Source of the DNA: Candidatus Caccopulliclostridium gallistercoris
GTDB lineage: Bacteria; Bacillota; Clostridia; Christensenellales; UBA1242
Direction of reading: 5' to 3'
Assembly: GCA_018713725.1 (NCBI GenBank)
Contig: DVOJ01000010.1
Coordinates: forward strand, 1 to 64,000
DNA: 64,000 nt
This document shows positions 26,106 through 33,877 of this stretch, piece by piece. Below the pieces are notes generated by a model. It searched no databases. It was not told the origin of the DNA and saw only the letters and a program-made list of their open reading frames with translations. Both the position numbers and the translations under genes were made by a program. Position 1 is the stretch's first letter; each line of letters opens with the position of its first letter.

Positions 26106-26507
26106 TTACGTAGCAGACATTAAAATATAAAATATTGTATATAAAAGTGTAACTACTATTGAAATTATCATAATTATAAGTTTAAATGTTCTTTGTTTTT
26201 TTGAAATTGCAAAAGCTACTATATTTAGTATGCTTGAAATAATTGATATCAAAACTCCAATAAAGCCAAAATACACAAATATAATTATCAATTCTAAGGC
26301 GGAAACTAACTGCTCGCTACCTTCTGCAAGGATATATCTATATACAGAACTTGCAAAAAAGCACATAAAAATAAAGGCAATAACTAAAAAAATTGTGCCA
26401 ATAATACATAAAACCTTGCTTGCTTTATCTCTTTTGGCTATTTTTTGCTCTTCTAAATTGGTTGAATTTGGAGACTGTTCAATCTCGCTACTATTAAAAT
26501 TTTCCAT
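26106..26507 (-). CDS. Small integral membrane protein, 133 aa
   Basis: Family not recognised. A polar N-terminus of about 30 residues (rich in Asn, Ser and Glu) is followed by three membrane segments at about 33-54, 70-105 and 110-130. Layout and length resemble the many small DUF4190-like membrane proteins of Firmicutes, without a diagnostic motif. A weak ribosome binding site (TAAGGAATGG) lies before the ATG. It is flanked by its own terminator and by a lipoprotein gene on the same strand. Confidence 0.6.
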   Translation of the reverse strand: MENFNSSEIEQSPNSTNLEEQKIAKRDKASKVLCIIGTIFLVIAFIFMCFFASSVYRYILAEGSEQLVSALELIIIFVYFGFIGVLISIISSILNIVAFAISKKQRTFKLIIMIISIVVTLLYTIFYILMSAT

Positions 26508-26633
26508 ACGCCCATTCCTTATTTATATAATAAATATTTTTTTTAAAGTTTGTCAAGCATGTGGCTAAAACTTTGGTAGAAGGTTGTATTGTTTACATAT
26601 GGTCTAGAATTTTTTGGGCTATACAAACTATTA

Positions 26634-26663
26634 AAAAAACGCATTTAACAAAATGCGTTTTTA
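26634..26663 (-). terminator. Terminator of the 26678 lipoprotein gene
   Basis: AAAAACGCATTT / AAATGCGTTTTT stem; T-run on the minus strand. Confidence 0.8.
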
Positions 26664-26677
26664 ATTTATCTATTTAT

Positions 26678-27163
26678 CTACTCAGCTTGGTTTAAGGTGA
26701 AAATAAAAAGTGTTTCAGATTTTGGATTGTCATTATAAAAAGCTCGTAAATAGAAGTTGTTGTTTTCAAAATAACCATGGTTGTTAAAATGTTCATACAC
26801 AACTGGTATAATTGGGTCGTTTTCAATTACTTCACCTTCAAAGGTTACGTAGCCATTATTATCTACTGTATAAGTTGCGTTATCGGTTTCGTTTTTATCT
26901 TCGTCTATAAATTGTACCGTACCGTCTTCATTAAAAATAATTTTTTCATAAGTCGACCTAATAATATTTCCTTGTTCTCTTGCTTCTTCAAAAGACAAAT
27001 CTGTATTTCCAGACGCATTTGAAGTTCTAATGCCATACGAATTATAAGTTCCATACGTCATTTGATAAGGCTCTCCACAAGCCGTAAGAGCTAGCATAGA
27101 GCACAAAATTAATGAAACAGCTAGTAAAAAATAGATAAAAGTTTTAGATTTAGATTTTGTCAT
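26678..27163 (-). CDS. Predicted lipoprotein, 161 aa
   Basis: An N-terminal Lys-rich start is followed by a hydrophobic stretch and lipobox LTAC (cleavage before the Cys of ACGEPYQM), so it is a lipid-anchored protein on the outer face of the membrane. The mature part is Asn/Tyr/Glu-rich with beta character and alternating VTFEGEV-type strands. Family not recognised. The ribosome binding site AAGGAGGGGG is strong. It is monocistronic with its own terminator. Confidence 0.7.
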   Translation of the reverse strand: MTKSKSKTFIYFLLAVSLILCSMLALTACGEPYQMTYGTYNSYGIRTSNASGNTDLSFEEAREQGNIIRSTYEKIIFNEDGTVQFIDEDKNETDNATYTVDNNGYVTFEGEVIENDPIIPVVYEHFNNHGYFENNNFYLRAFYNDNPKSETLFIFTLNQAE

Positions 27164-27229
27164 ACCCCCTCCTTAAAGGTAGTATAACGAATTTTAAATT
27201 TATTTGCAAACAAAAAAGCATAAAAACTT

Positions 27230-27317
27230 TGGCGGAGGCTTAGGGATTCGAACCCCAGGATGCTTTCACATCAACGGTTTTCAAGACCGCCGCTTTCGAC
27301 CGCTCAGCCAAACCTCC
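27230..27317 (-). tRNA. tRNA-Ser (UGA)
   Basis: 88 nt including an encoded CCA. Acceptor GGAGGTT pairs with AGCCTCC, discriminator G. D-arm GGCTGAGCGGTCG, anticodon loop CTTGAAA with anticodon TGA (27283-27281), the long variable arm of tRNA-Ser, and T-loop GGTTCGAATCC. Confidence 0.97.
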
Positions 27318-27429
27318 ATATTTCACGTGCTCTATTCTATCAAATACCAAAAGCTTTGTCAATGATTTTTAAAAAAATTTTAAACTTGAAAAGTTTTGAA
27401 AAATTTATAACAAATTTAATAAAAAGCTG

Positions 27430-27480
27430 TGGCTGGGACACCTAAAAAATTGAATACTTAGGGCAAACCCCATAGTGTCC
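27430..27480. other. Hairpin between two tRNA genes
   Basis: GGGACACC...GTGTCC: a short stem GGACAC/GTGTCC with a 30 nt loop, between tRNA-Ser and tRNA-Pro. It could be a processing or terminator-like structure. The support is weak. Confidence 0.3.
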
Positions 27481-27492
27481 ATGGTTTTTTAA

Positions 27493-27569
27493 TGGTCTGA
27501 GTGAGAAGATTTGAACTTCCGACCTCTTGAACCCCATTCAAGCGCGCTACCGAACTGCGCCACACCCAG
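27493..27569 (-). tRNA. tRNA-Pro (GGG)
   Basis: 77 nt with encoded CCA. Acceptor CTGGGTG pairs with CACTCAG, discriminator A. Anticodon stem CTTGA/TCAAG with loop ATGGGGT, anticodon GGG (27535-27533). T-arm GGAAGTTCAAATCTTC. Confidence 0.96.
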
Positions 27570-27706
27570 TTAAACGCTATTAGTATATTATATTCGCGCA
27601 GCTTTGTCAATCTTGCAAAAATTCTTTAAGAATGTTTTTAAATTCGTTGATTTTTTAGACAAGAAAATATATACTCTAATCACTATCACATTTTAAGGAG
27701 AAATTT

Positions 27707-28282
27707 ATGTTAATAATTTTATCAGGTTGTTCAGGGGCTGGCAAAAGCACGCTAATTCGCGGACTATTAAAGGAAAGACCAGACATCAAGTTCATGAAAA
27801 CTTGCACAACGCGCAAAAAGCGTGAAGGTGAAGGCGACGAAAGTTATGTTTTTGTGAGCCGTGAAGAATTTGATAAAATGCTAAAAAATGGCGAGATTTA
27901 CGAATATGAAGAGATTCATAAAAACTTTTATGGAACGTTAAACGCGTCACTTGAAAAGGTTATTGAAGGCGAGTACCATTACATTAAAGACGTTGGCGTG
28001 CTAGGCGTTTTAAATTTAAAGAAGGCGCTAAAAAACAAGGCAAAAGTTGTTACTATATTTCTAACCGTACCCAAAGACGAGCTTATTCGAAGGCTTAAAG
28101 AGCGTCACGAGCCGGATATAGACCTAAGGCTTTCCAGAATGGAGTTTGAGCTTAGCTACATTAAAAATTACGACTATTGCATTGAAAATATAAATTACGA
28201 AAAGACGCTTAAAAAGTTAGAAAAGATAATAATAAAAGAAGAGAAAAAGGAAATTAAGGAAAAGAAGAAGGCATCTAAATAA
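27707..28282 (+). CDS. Guanylate kinase-like protein
   Basis: 191 residues in the P-loop guanylate kinase fold. P-loop SGCSGAGKST, GMP-binding segment CTTRKKREGEGDESYVFVS with the usual T-R-x-x-R-x-x-E pattern, Y-G in FYGT, and the lid region RLKERHEPDIDLRLSR. The P-loop is SGCSGAGKST, not the canonical SGPSGVGKST, and the C-terminus is a Lys/Glu-rich tail. It could be the cell's Gmk (GMP + ATP to GDP) or a divergent paralogue; which one depends on whether another gmk exists. Ribosome binding site AAGGAG. A weak terminator hairpin follows. Confidence 0.75.
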   Translation: MLIILSGCSGAGKSTLIRGLLKERPDIKFMKTCTTRKKREGEGDESYVFVSREEFDKMLKNGEIYEYEEIHKNFYGTLNASLEKVIEGEYHYIKDVGVLGVLNLKKALKNKAKVVTIFLTVPKDELIRRLKERHEPDIDLRLSRMEFELSYIKNYDYCIENINYEKTLKKLEKIIIKEEKKEIKEKKKASK

Positions 28283-28300
28283 GGGTGCCTTTTATTTTTG
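28268..28300 (+). terminator. Weak terminator of the guanylate kinase-like gene
   Basis: AAGGCA / TGCCTT stem followed by TTATTTTT. It overlaps the stop codon. Confidence 0.5.
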
Positions 28301-28800
28301 CGTGATTATATTTTATTGTTTCTTCCGGTCGAAATGATGGCGGGTAATGCGCTGGGAAATTGAAAAGCAAAGTCAAGGTTTAATAATCTCTTCGCAGCCC
28401 TTGCTTCGTCATCCTAAATTTTCGGGGTCCCCAAAAATACTTTGATTTTTGGGGAAAGGAAAAGCCGCGGAGCGATATACACAGTTACGATTAGTAACTT
28501 GCCTAGCGGAGCTTGCTTTGACGCGTCGAACGGGTCTCCGTCGGGCTAGCGAAGTAAAATAAAGAGCAGCTGAGATTTCTCCACTTCATATTAGTTAGGA
28601 TTGTAAAATAAACTTAACGTCTAGCATTAAGCGAAATAAGGTTTATAAACAAATATTTCTTCCAGTCGAAATGACGGCGGGCTTTGCTAGCCCGTCAGTT
28701 TATAAAAAAGTGACAAAACTAAGTTAATTTGCTTGACAAAAATGCGGGGGGGGGAGAATAAGCTCGGCAAAATAAAATATTGCTCTGCTAGCTCGACGGG
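28301..28800. repeat. Composite intergenic repeat region (family II and hairpin modules)
   Basis: No gene is seen in 28301-28869. Modules: 28322-28375 (TCCGGTCGAAATGATGGC, then TGCGCTGGGAAATTGAAAAG) matches the reverse complement of 5988-6044. 28423-28466, around CCCCAAAAATACTTTGATTT, matches 122-166 inverted. 28567-28698 (CTGAGATTTCTCCACTTCAT, TCTAGCATTAA, TTTCTTCCAGTCGAAATGAC) matches 5963-6130 inverted. A nine-G tract stands at 28746-28754. The region looks like nested insertions of small non-coding repeats. Confidence 0.6.
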
Positions 28801-28869
28801 CTTCATATTTCACTGGAACTTTAACAACTTATTAAATGGCAAAATAATACATTTGCATAATAGTTAACC

Positions 28870-28900
28870 AAAAACGTCAAGCAAAACGCTTGACGTTTTT
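28870..28900 (-). terminator. Terminator of tilS
   Basis: AAAACGTCAAGC / GCTTGACGTTTT perfect stem with loop AAAAC; T-runs on both strands. Confidence 0.85.
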
Positions 28901-28945
28901 AGTTAAATTATTATTAATTAGTAATAAACTTTTAAAATAAAATTT

Positions 28946-30277
28946 TTACTCCCCAACGCTAATTTTGAAAATTGCGGTGGAAGTTTGGTCAACCTTTACC
29001 TTGTCGCTGACTTCTACGCCGGCTATGGCAAGTATATCCTTGCCACTGGCAAGCACTGGCGTTATGGAGCGAAGGCGGGCAGGTACCTTTTTGTCTATAA
29101 AGTAGTCTTTAAGTTTCTTTGTGCCGCCACCAAACTTTTGGAAAACATCGCCCGTTTCCTTAAAACGCCAAATTGCGTCTTTTGGCACTTTTTTGCCGTC
29201 TAAAATTAGTTCGCCGTCTTCAAGCTTGTTGGAACGCGTGCGTTTTACTTCCACACTGCCAAAGCCCTTTACGCTGAACTCGCCAACCTTGAAAGGAAGG
29301 TCTAGAATAATCTTTTCCTTTTCCTTATTTAAAATGCTTAAATAGTCGTATTCCTTAACTGCGGTAACGTTTAGCGGAAGGTCTAACTTGGCGCCGTTTT
29401 TGCCGTTTATGGCTAGGTCTTTTATTAGCTCTACGTGTTTACGTTCTATATCTTTATTAACGCCAATTTGGCGGAGCGCTTTAAAAATCATTCTAGAAAC
29501 TATGGCGTTTGGATATAAAAAGTAGCTATTTGGAATTTTAACAAGCTTTTCTTCTAGAATAAAGGCGTCCTCTATAATTTGAGAGTTTATGTATTCATCG
29601 TCGTCGTAACATGCCTTAGAGAAGGAAACAAGCTTTTCTATAACCGCTGGCCACTTTTTCATGATAAGCGGCAAGATTTCATTTCTAATGTAGTTACGCG
29701 AAAAGGTGGTGTCGGCGTTCGTGTAGTCTTCCACATATGGAATTTGGTTGTCTTCAATATATCTTAAAATGTCCTTTTTATCTGTGAATAGCATAGGGCG
29801 AATGTAAATGCCGTCGCGGATTAAATCCATACCCCTAGCGCCAGCTATGCCTGTGCCACGGAAAAGGTTTAAAAGAATCGTTTCCGCTTGGTCGCTCATG
29901 TGGTGTGCAATAGCAATCTTATCTACGGCACACTTGCGAACTAGCGCGTCGAACACGCCGTATCTAGCTTCGCGTGCTGCCACTTCCAAAGAAACGCCTT
30001 TTTCCTGAGCAAGCTTGGGCACGTCCACTTTAAATTTGTATGCTCTAATGCCGTGCTCGCGGCAGTAGTTTAAAACAAAGTTTGCGTCTTCCGAGCTGTT
30101 CTCGCGAATGTTGTGGTCTATATGCACGCCAACAACTTCAAAATCTAGTTCTTCGCTTATGGAATTAAGATAGTGAAGTAGCGCCATGCTGTCTGTACCG
30201 CCGCTAACTCCAACGCCGATAACTTCACCTTTTTTAATAAGATTGTTGTTTAAAATTGTCTTTTTAATGCTATCCAT
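28946..30277 (-). CDS. tilS: tRNA(Ile)-lysidine synthetase
   Basis: 443 residues. It converts C34 of the CAU-anticodon tRNA-Ile to lysidine, so AUA is read as Ile. The N-type ATP pyrophosphatase PP-loop is VSGGTDSM near residue 25. VGVHIDHNIR and AIAHHMSDQAETILLNLFRGTG are the other TilS signatures. The C-terminal domain contains KVPARLRSITPVL, typical of TilS. Ribosome binding site AGAGGAAATTT. It is divergent from the YugP pair. The usual hprT/ftsH neighbours are absent. Confidence 0.93.
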   Translation of the reverse strand: MDSIKKTILNNNLIKKGEVIGVGVSGGTDSMALLHYLNSISEELDFEVVGVHIDHNIRENSSEDANFVLNYCREHGIRAYKFKVDVPKLAQEKGVSLEVAAREARYGVFDALVRKCAVDKIAIAHHMSDQAETILLNLFRGTGIAGARGMDLIRDGIYIRPMLFTDKKDILRYIEDNQIPYVEDYTNADTTFSRNYIRNEILPLIMKKWPAVIEKLVSFSKACYDDDEYINSQIIEDAFILEEKLVKIPNSYFLYPNAIVSRMIFKALRQIGVNKDIERKHVELIKDLAINGKNGAKLDLPLNVTAVKEYDYLSILNKEKEKIILDLPFKVGEFSVKGFGSVEVKRTRSNKLEDGELILDGKKVPKDAIWRFKETGDVFQKFGGGTKKLKDYFIDKKVPARLRSITPVLASGKDILAIAGVEVSDKVKVDQTSTAIFKISVGE

Positions 30278-30426
30278 AAAAATTTCCTCTACTTAAATTA
30301 TACACGTGAAATACATATATTTCAATATTTTTTTTGAATTTTCTGCAAAAAAACGCGTTTTTTAGTTATTTTTTTCAAATTTATCATTAATTTTAAAATA
30401 TATCAAGTATAAAGTTTGTAGTTTTG

Positions 30427-30455
30427 TTGTAGAACGTGTCGAAAAGTGATATAAT
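30427..30455 (+). promoter_or_regulatory. Promoter placed for a leaderless GTG start (YugP-type 1)
   Basis: -35 TTGTAG (weak; 30427-30432), 17 bp spacer, perfect -10 TATAAT (30450-30455), then AATTTT and the GTG at 30462. No ribosome binding site. Confidence 0.55.
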
Positions 30456-30461
30456 AATTTT

Positions 30462-31175
30462 GTGGAAATTGTAATATACATTTTAATAGGTCTTGGAATA
30501 ATTTTTATTGCGCTTGGGCTTTCTATTGCGAACTTTTCCGGCAATCAACTTTATAGCTATTACAAGGAGCAGCTAAACGATATTGCTTACGGAAACCTTA
30601 CTGCCGCAGATTTTTGTGCAAGGGTAAGTGAGCTAGAATTTGACGGCAGAATAAGAGTGAGCATAAATGATAAAATATTTGGCGGAGCATATTCGCCGAG
30701 CAGGCAACTGGTAGAGTTATCTAGCGAAGTGTATAATAGCGGTAGCGTGTCTGCTATAGCTGTAACGGCGCACGAGCTTGGGCACGCACTTCAAAACAAA
30801 CAGGACCCAAACGTGCTTAGAAAAAATTTTAGATTTTCCAAAGTGATTAAAGTTCTCGGCAAACTAATTTTTCCAATATTTTTAGCAGCTATTGTGCTTT
30901 TTTTCTTAAATTATGGTATAATATCCTTAATTTTGGCTGGCGTTTGTTTAATTTTCTTCATACTTGCTTTGGCGTTAAAGGTCAGCACAATAAAAATAGA
31001 AAAGCAGGCGTCTAAACTTGCCATGCAAATAATGGAAAAAATGGATATATTAACTGACGAGCAACTTGCTCATGCAAAAAAGCTTTTAAAATACGCAGGA
31101 ATGACCTACACAGCAGAGTTTTTTAGCGCGCTGTTGTTTTGGACGTTTCTTACTAAAAAAACTAAAATTTTTTAA
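30462..31175 (+). CDS. YugP-type membrane zinc metallopeptidase 1
   Basis: 237 residues of the COG2738 (YugP) family. An N-terminal membrane helix (EIVIYILIGLGIIFIALGLS) is followed by a catalytic region with the zinc motif AHELGHALQ and upstream NxSxxV-type strand LVELSSEVYNSGSVSAIAV, then two C-terminal helices (about 130-165). Membrane-bound neutral metalloprotease; substrate unknown. It starts with GTG at the predicted transcription start. It is followed after 9 nt by a paralogue, giving a tandem duplicated operon. Confidence 0.85.
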   Translation: MEIVIYILIGLGIIFIALGLSIANFSGNQLYSYYKEQLNDIAYGNLTAADFCARVSELEFDGRIRVSINDKIFGGAYSPSRQLVELSSEVYNSGSVSAIAVTAHELGHALQNKQDPNVLRKNFRFSKVIKVLGKLIFPIFLAAIVLFFLNYGIISLILAGVCLIFFILALALKVSTIKIEKQASKLAMQIMEKMDILTDEQLAHAKKLLKYAGMTYTAEFFSALLFWTFLTKKTKIF

Positions 31176-31184
31176 GGAGAATAA

Positions 31185-31895
31185 ATGGAACTTTATTATT
31201 TATTAGGAATATTAATCTTGCCGGGCATAATTTATGCCAGCATTGTGCAGGGGAGAGTAAGTAAAGCATTTAACACGTATAAAACGGTAAAGGCTGTAAG
31301 CGGACTTACAACGGCGGAAGCTTGCAAGAGAATTTTAGAGTGTGCAGGCGTTACCGACGTTAAAATTGTGGCAACAAAAGGGCATTTAACAGACCACTAT
31401 AACCCTAAAACAAAAACGGTAAACTTATCTGAGGAAGTATACAATTCAAGTAGTATTAGTGCGCTTGGAGTAGCAGCTCACGAAGTAGGTCACGCCATTC
31501 AACACGCGCAAGGCTATAAGGCGTTAAAAGTTAGAAACGTGCTTGTTAAAGTAAATAATATTTGTTCAAATTTATTTTGGGTTGTAATAATAGCTAGTTT
31601 CTTTCTAACAATATTTGCAAGTGTTTTTTATAGCTTAATTTTTATTGGCGTGGCATTTATTTTGTATTTGCTTTCCTTTATAGTCAGTGTTTCCACCTAT
31701 CCCGTAGAAAAAGACGCGTCCAAACGCGCCCTAGACCTTCTTGTTCAAAATAACATACTAGACACCACGGAAGTTCGCGGAGCCGAAGTGGTATTAAAAG
31801 CTGCCGCACAAACCTATCTTGCTGGAATAATAGTTTCCGTATTATATTTGGCGCGCTTTATACTTGCTGTGTTTTTAATTGGCAATAGCGATTAA
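31185..31895 (+). CDS. YugP-type membrane zinc metallopeptidase 2
   Basis: 236 residues, a paralogue of the preceding gene (same length and order of parts). N-terminal membrane helix, then TVNLSEEVYNSSSISALGVA and the zinc motif AHEVGHAIQHAQGY, a feature closer to the YugP consensus than that of its neighbour, then two central helices and a C-terminal helix. Ribosome binding site TTAAGGAGAA precedes the ATG, so this second gene is read with a conventional start although the first appears leaderless. A terminator-like hairpin follows. Confidence 0.87.
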   Translation: MELYYLLGILILPGIIYASIVQGRVSKAFNTYKTVKAVSGLTTAEACKRILECAGVTDVKIVATKGHLTDHYNPKTKTVNLSEEVYNSSSISALGVAAHEVGHAIQHAQGYKALKVRNVLVKVNNICSNLFWVVIIASFFLTIFASVFYSLIFIGVAFILYLLSFIVSVSTYPVEKDASKRALDLLVQNNILDTTEVRGAEVVLKAAAQTYLAGIIVSVLYLARFILAVFLIGNSD

Positions 31896-31940
31896 CTTTT
31901 TAAAAAGTAAAATTTTTTATATTAAATGGTTTATATAAAT

Positions 31941-31973
31941 AAAAAGCACTGCAATAAAAGCAGTGTTATTATT
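31941..31973. terminator. Terminator between YugP-type 2 and tRNA-Ala
   Basis: AACACTGC-type stem: AGCACTGC / GCAGTGTT, with TTATTATTTT on the plus strand and an A/T-rich tail on the minus strand. Confidence 0.55.
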
Positions 31974-31974
31974 T

Positions 31975-32051
31975 TGGTGGAGAATATCGGAATCGAACCG
32001 ATGACCTCCTGCTTGCAAGGCAGGCGCTCTAGCCAGCTGAGCTAATCCCCC
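31975..32051 (-). tRNA. tRNA-Ala (UGC)
   Basis: 77 nt with encoded CCA. Acceptor GGGGGAT pairs with ATTCTCC, discriminator A. D-arm GCTCAGCTGGCTAGAGC, anticodon stem CTGCC/GGCAG-type with loop TTGCAAG, anticodon TGC (32017-32015), T-loop GGTTCGATTCC. The G-T pairs in the acceptor are tolerated. Confidence 0.96.
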
Positions 32052-32134
32052 ATGTGCTTTGGCATGATATCATAAAACTACATGGTTTGTCAATAATTTT
32101 TTTAAATTTTTCTTAAAACTTTTAAAAATTTTAT

Positions 32135-32163
32135 TTGACTTAAAACTTTTTACACATTAAACT
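32135..32163 (+). promoter_or_regulatory. Promoter placed for a leaderless start (NfeD-like gene)
   Basis: -35 TTGACT (32135-32140), 17 bp spacer, -10 TAAACT (32158-32163), then TAAATT and the ATG at 32170. No ribosome binding site. Confidence 0.65.
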
Positions 32164-32169
32164 TAAATT

Positions 32170-32748
32170 ATGAATGAAATTTGGCTTAGCTACTCACTTT
32201 TACAAAAGATTAGCTTTATTTTAGCTATAATAGGAACTTTTTTATTTGTTATATATCTTGTTTTAATATGGGCAGGATACTATAATCTTAAAAGAAGTTA
32301 TATTTCAGACGATATAGATATGCCCAACGAAGTTAACGAAACCTTTGTGGGTTTTATGCTATCCGCGCTGGCTATTCGTGGCAGTATTATAATTCTTGCC
32401 TTTGGCGGCTGGGCGGTTTTTGCATTTAGCTTTTTCATGTCCACAATTCTTTCAATAATATTTGGAATTTTAGTAGGAATTCTTGCCGCAGTAATTGCCA
32501 CGTTTATATTAAGGCGACCAGTGGTTCACGCGGGGCAAACGGCCATTGTAAGCGTGAAAATATCTAGCAAAGATAAAACGGGCAAAATTATTTTAGACGA
32601 AAACGGCACTGAAGTGGACGCATTACCGGAAGGTTTTAGAAGCATAAAAAAGGGAAGCCCCGTAGTTGTGACTTCCTATGTAAATGGTAAAGCCATTGTT
32701 AAAAAGATAAGTAAAAAAAGTACTAAGATTTATGAATATCTTCATTAA
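32170..32748 (+). CDS. NfeD-like membrane protein with C-terminal OB-fold
   Basis: 192 residues. One N-terminal helix (ISFILAIIGTFLFVIYLVLIW), a cytoplasmic loop, two more helices (about 72-118), then a C-terminal OB-like domain with GQTAIVSVKISSKDKTGKI and RSIKKGSPVVVTSYVNGKAI, as in NfeD proteins. NfeD partners usually sit beside flotillin/stomatin genes and help organise membrane domains. No flotillin gene is adjacent here. It starts at the predicted transcription start without a leader. Confidence 0.7.
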   Translation: MNEIWLSYSLLQKISFILAIIGTFLFVIYLVLIWAGYYNLKRSYISDDIDMPNEVNETFVGFMLSALAIRGSIIILAFGGWAVFAFSFFMSTILSIIFGILVGILAAVIATFILRRPVVHAGQTAIVSVKISSKDKTGKIILDENGTEVDALPEGFRSIKKGSPVVVTSYVNGKAIVKKISKKSTKIYEYLH

Positions 32749-32862
32749 AAGCGAAACTTTAGGAAATGCGCAAAGTAAAACCGCTACATATTTGAAAGAT
32801 AATTCTTCTGGATTTTAGTTTACAAAAGTTTAATTTTTTGTTATAATAGCAACGGAGAAATT

Positions 32863-33279
32863 ATGAAAAAGTTTTTTAGTTTATTTGCGCTTATGTTAAT
32901 TGCTGTAACCTGCTTTGTGGGCTGCGGCGGCGGAGCTACGCCAGTTTCTGGCAAAACTTTTACTGTGGAAAACGTAAGGGTTGGAACGCAGGACGTAACC
33001 GCAAGCTTTACAGAAGAAGTGTCGTATAAATTTTATGATAACACCTTCATATTTGAAATGAATGTAGGGGAAGATGATTACACGTACTTTTTAGGCGACT
33101 ATACCTATAAAGACGGAACTATAACGCCTGAAATTAAACGCACAGTGGGCAGTTTGGAAAACACATCAGACCCAATTTTGCAGGCTTTTAAAGGCACAAA
33201 CGTAACGTTCGCGCAAGAAAAGCTTACAATAAAAGCTTCAATAAATGGCGTTGAATATATAATTATTATGGCTGAATAA
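32863..33279 (+). CDS. Predicted lipoprotein, 138 aa
   Basis: The signal sequence KKFFSLFALMLIAVTCF leads to the lipobox-like VGC (mature start CGGGATPV). The mature ~115 residues look like a lipocalin-like or beta-sandwich 'META-like' fold of alternating strands: TFTVENVRVG, TEEVSYKFYDN, TYFLGDYTYKDGTI. No enzyme motif is seen. TATAAT box near 32841 and ribosome binding site ACGGAGAAATT precede the ATG. It is monocistronic, ending at a terminator. Confidence 0.68.
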   Translation: MKKFFSLFALMLIAVTCFVGCGGGATPVSGKTFTVENVRVGTQDVTASFTEEVSYKFYDNTFIFEMNVGEDDYTYFLGDYTYKDGTITPEIKRTVGSLENTSDPILQAFKGTNVTFAQEKLTIKASINGVEYIIIMAE

Positions 33280-33282
33280 TAG

Positions 33283-33314
33283 TAAATCCACGGAGTAAAA
33301 CCCGTGGATTTTTA
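33283..33314 (+). terminator. Terminator of the 32863 lipoprotein gene
   Basis: AAATCCACGG / CCGTGGATTTTT stem and T-run. Confidence 0.85.
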
Positions 33315-33317
33315 TAT

Positions 33318-33355
33318 AAAAACAACCATATGCTTCTAGCCTATGGTTGTTTTTA
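33318..33355 (-). terminator. Terminator of the 33357 gene
   Basis: AAAACAACCATA / TATGGTTGTTTTT stem. T-run on the minus strand. Confidence 0.75.
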
Positions 33356-33356
33356 A

Positions 33357-33740
33357 TTATTTCGTGTAGTCGTCAAGTCCAAGTTCGCTATATTTTAGGT
33401 TTTGGATTTTTCTTGTAAGAGCTTTATCTTGTATTAATCCGTTTGATAGCTCTTTTAAATCTGTTAGGTCGCCACCACTTACTGCTTTTATGTGTTCAAG
33501 CTCTGGTAAGAATTTTGGCTCTACACAAACTTTAAGCCCGTGAGCACCTTCCTTTATTATGTAATCTACGCTAAGTGTGCGCCTTAATTTTCTTCCAGAG
33601 TAAACTACGTTTGCCATGTAAACGTCGCCGTATAGCGGAGTGTTAAAAAATTTGCTAATAAAGGTTAGTTTTTGGTCTACGCCTTTGGTCTCTTGTGCAC
33701 CAAATACCTTTTTTATTTTTGCCATTATAATGTTATCCAT
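33357..33740 (-). CDS. Hypothetical protein, 127 aa
   Basis: Not recognised. It is a basic, soluble protein with no signal or helix. Landmarks are KIKKVFGAQETKGVDQKLTF, YSGRKLRRTL and a C-terminal segment GLDDYTK. A clear ribosome binding site (TAGGGGGAAT) before the ATG at 33740 and a dedicated terminator support it as a real gene. It stands alone and is divergent from the aconitase X operon, with a gap of 137 bp holding both promoters. Confidence 0.6.
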   Translation of the reverse strand: MDNIIMAKIKKVFGAQETKGVDQKLTFISKFFNTPLYGDVYMANVVYSGRKLRRTLSVDYIIKEGAHGLKVCVEPKFLPELEHIKAVSGGDLTDLKELSNGLIQDKALTRKIQNLKYSELGLDDYTK

Positions 33741-33877
33741 TTTATTCCCCCTATTTTTCTACTTGCAGTTTATCACATCTTTTATAACTTTTCAAGACCT
33801 ATTTTTTAAATTTTTCGCATAAAATATTTTGTTTTTAGCGTCTTTAGGTGTTAAAATAACTTTAAGGGGGAATTAAA

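Noticed and set aside
28743..28756. Nine-G tract as a phase-variation switch
   Set aside because: It lies between genes inside a repeat region, not in a coding sequence or promoter spacer that I can identify.
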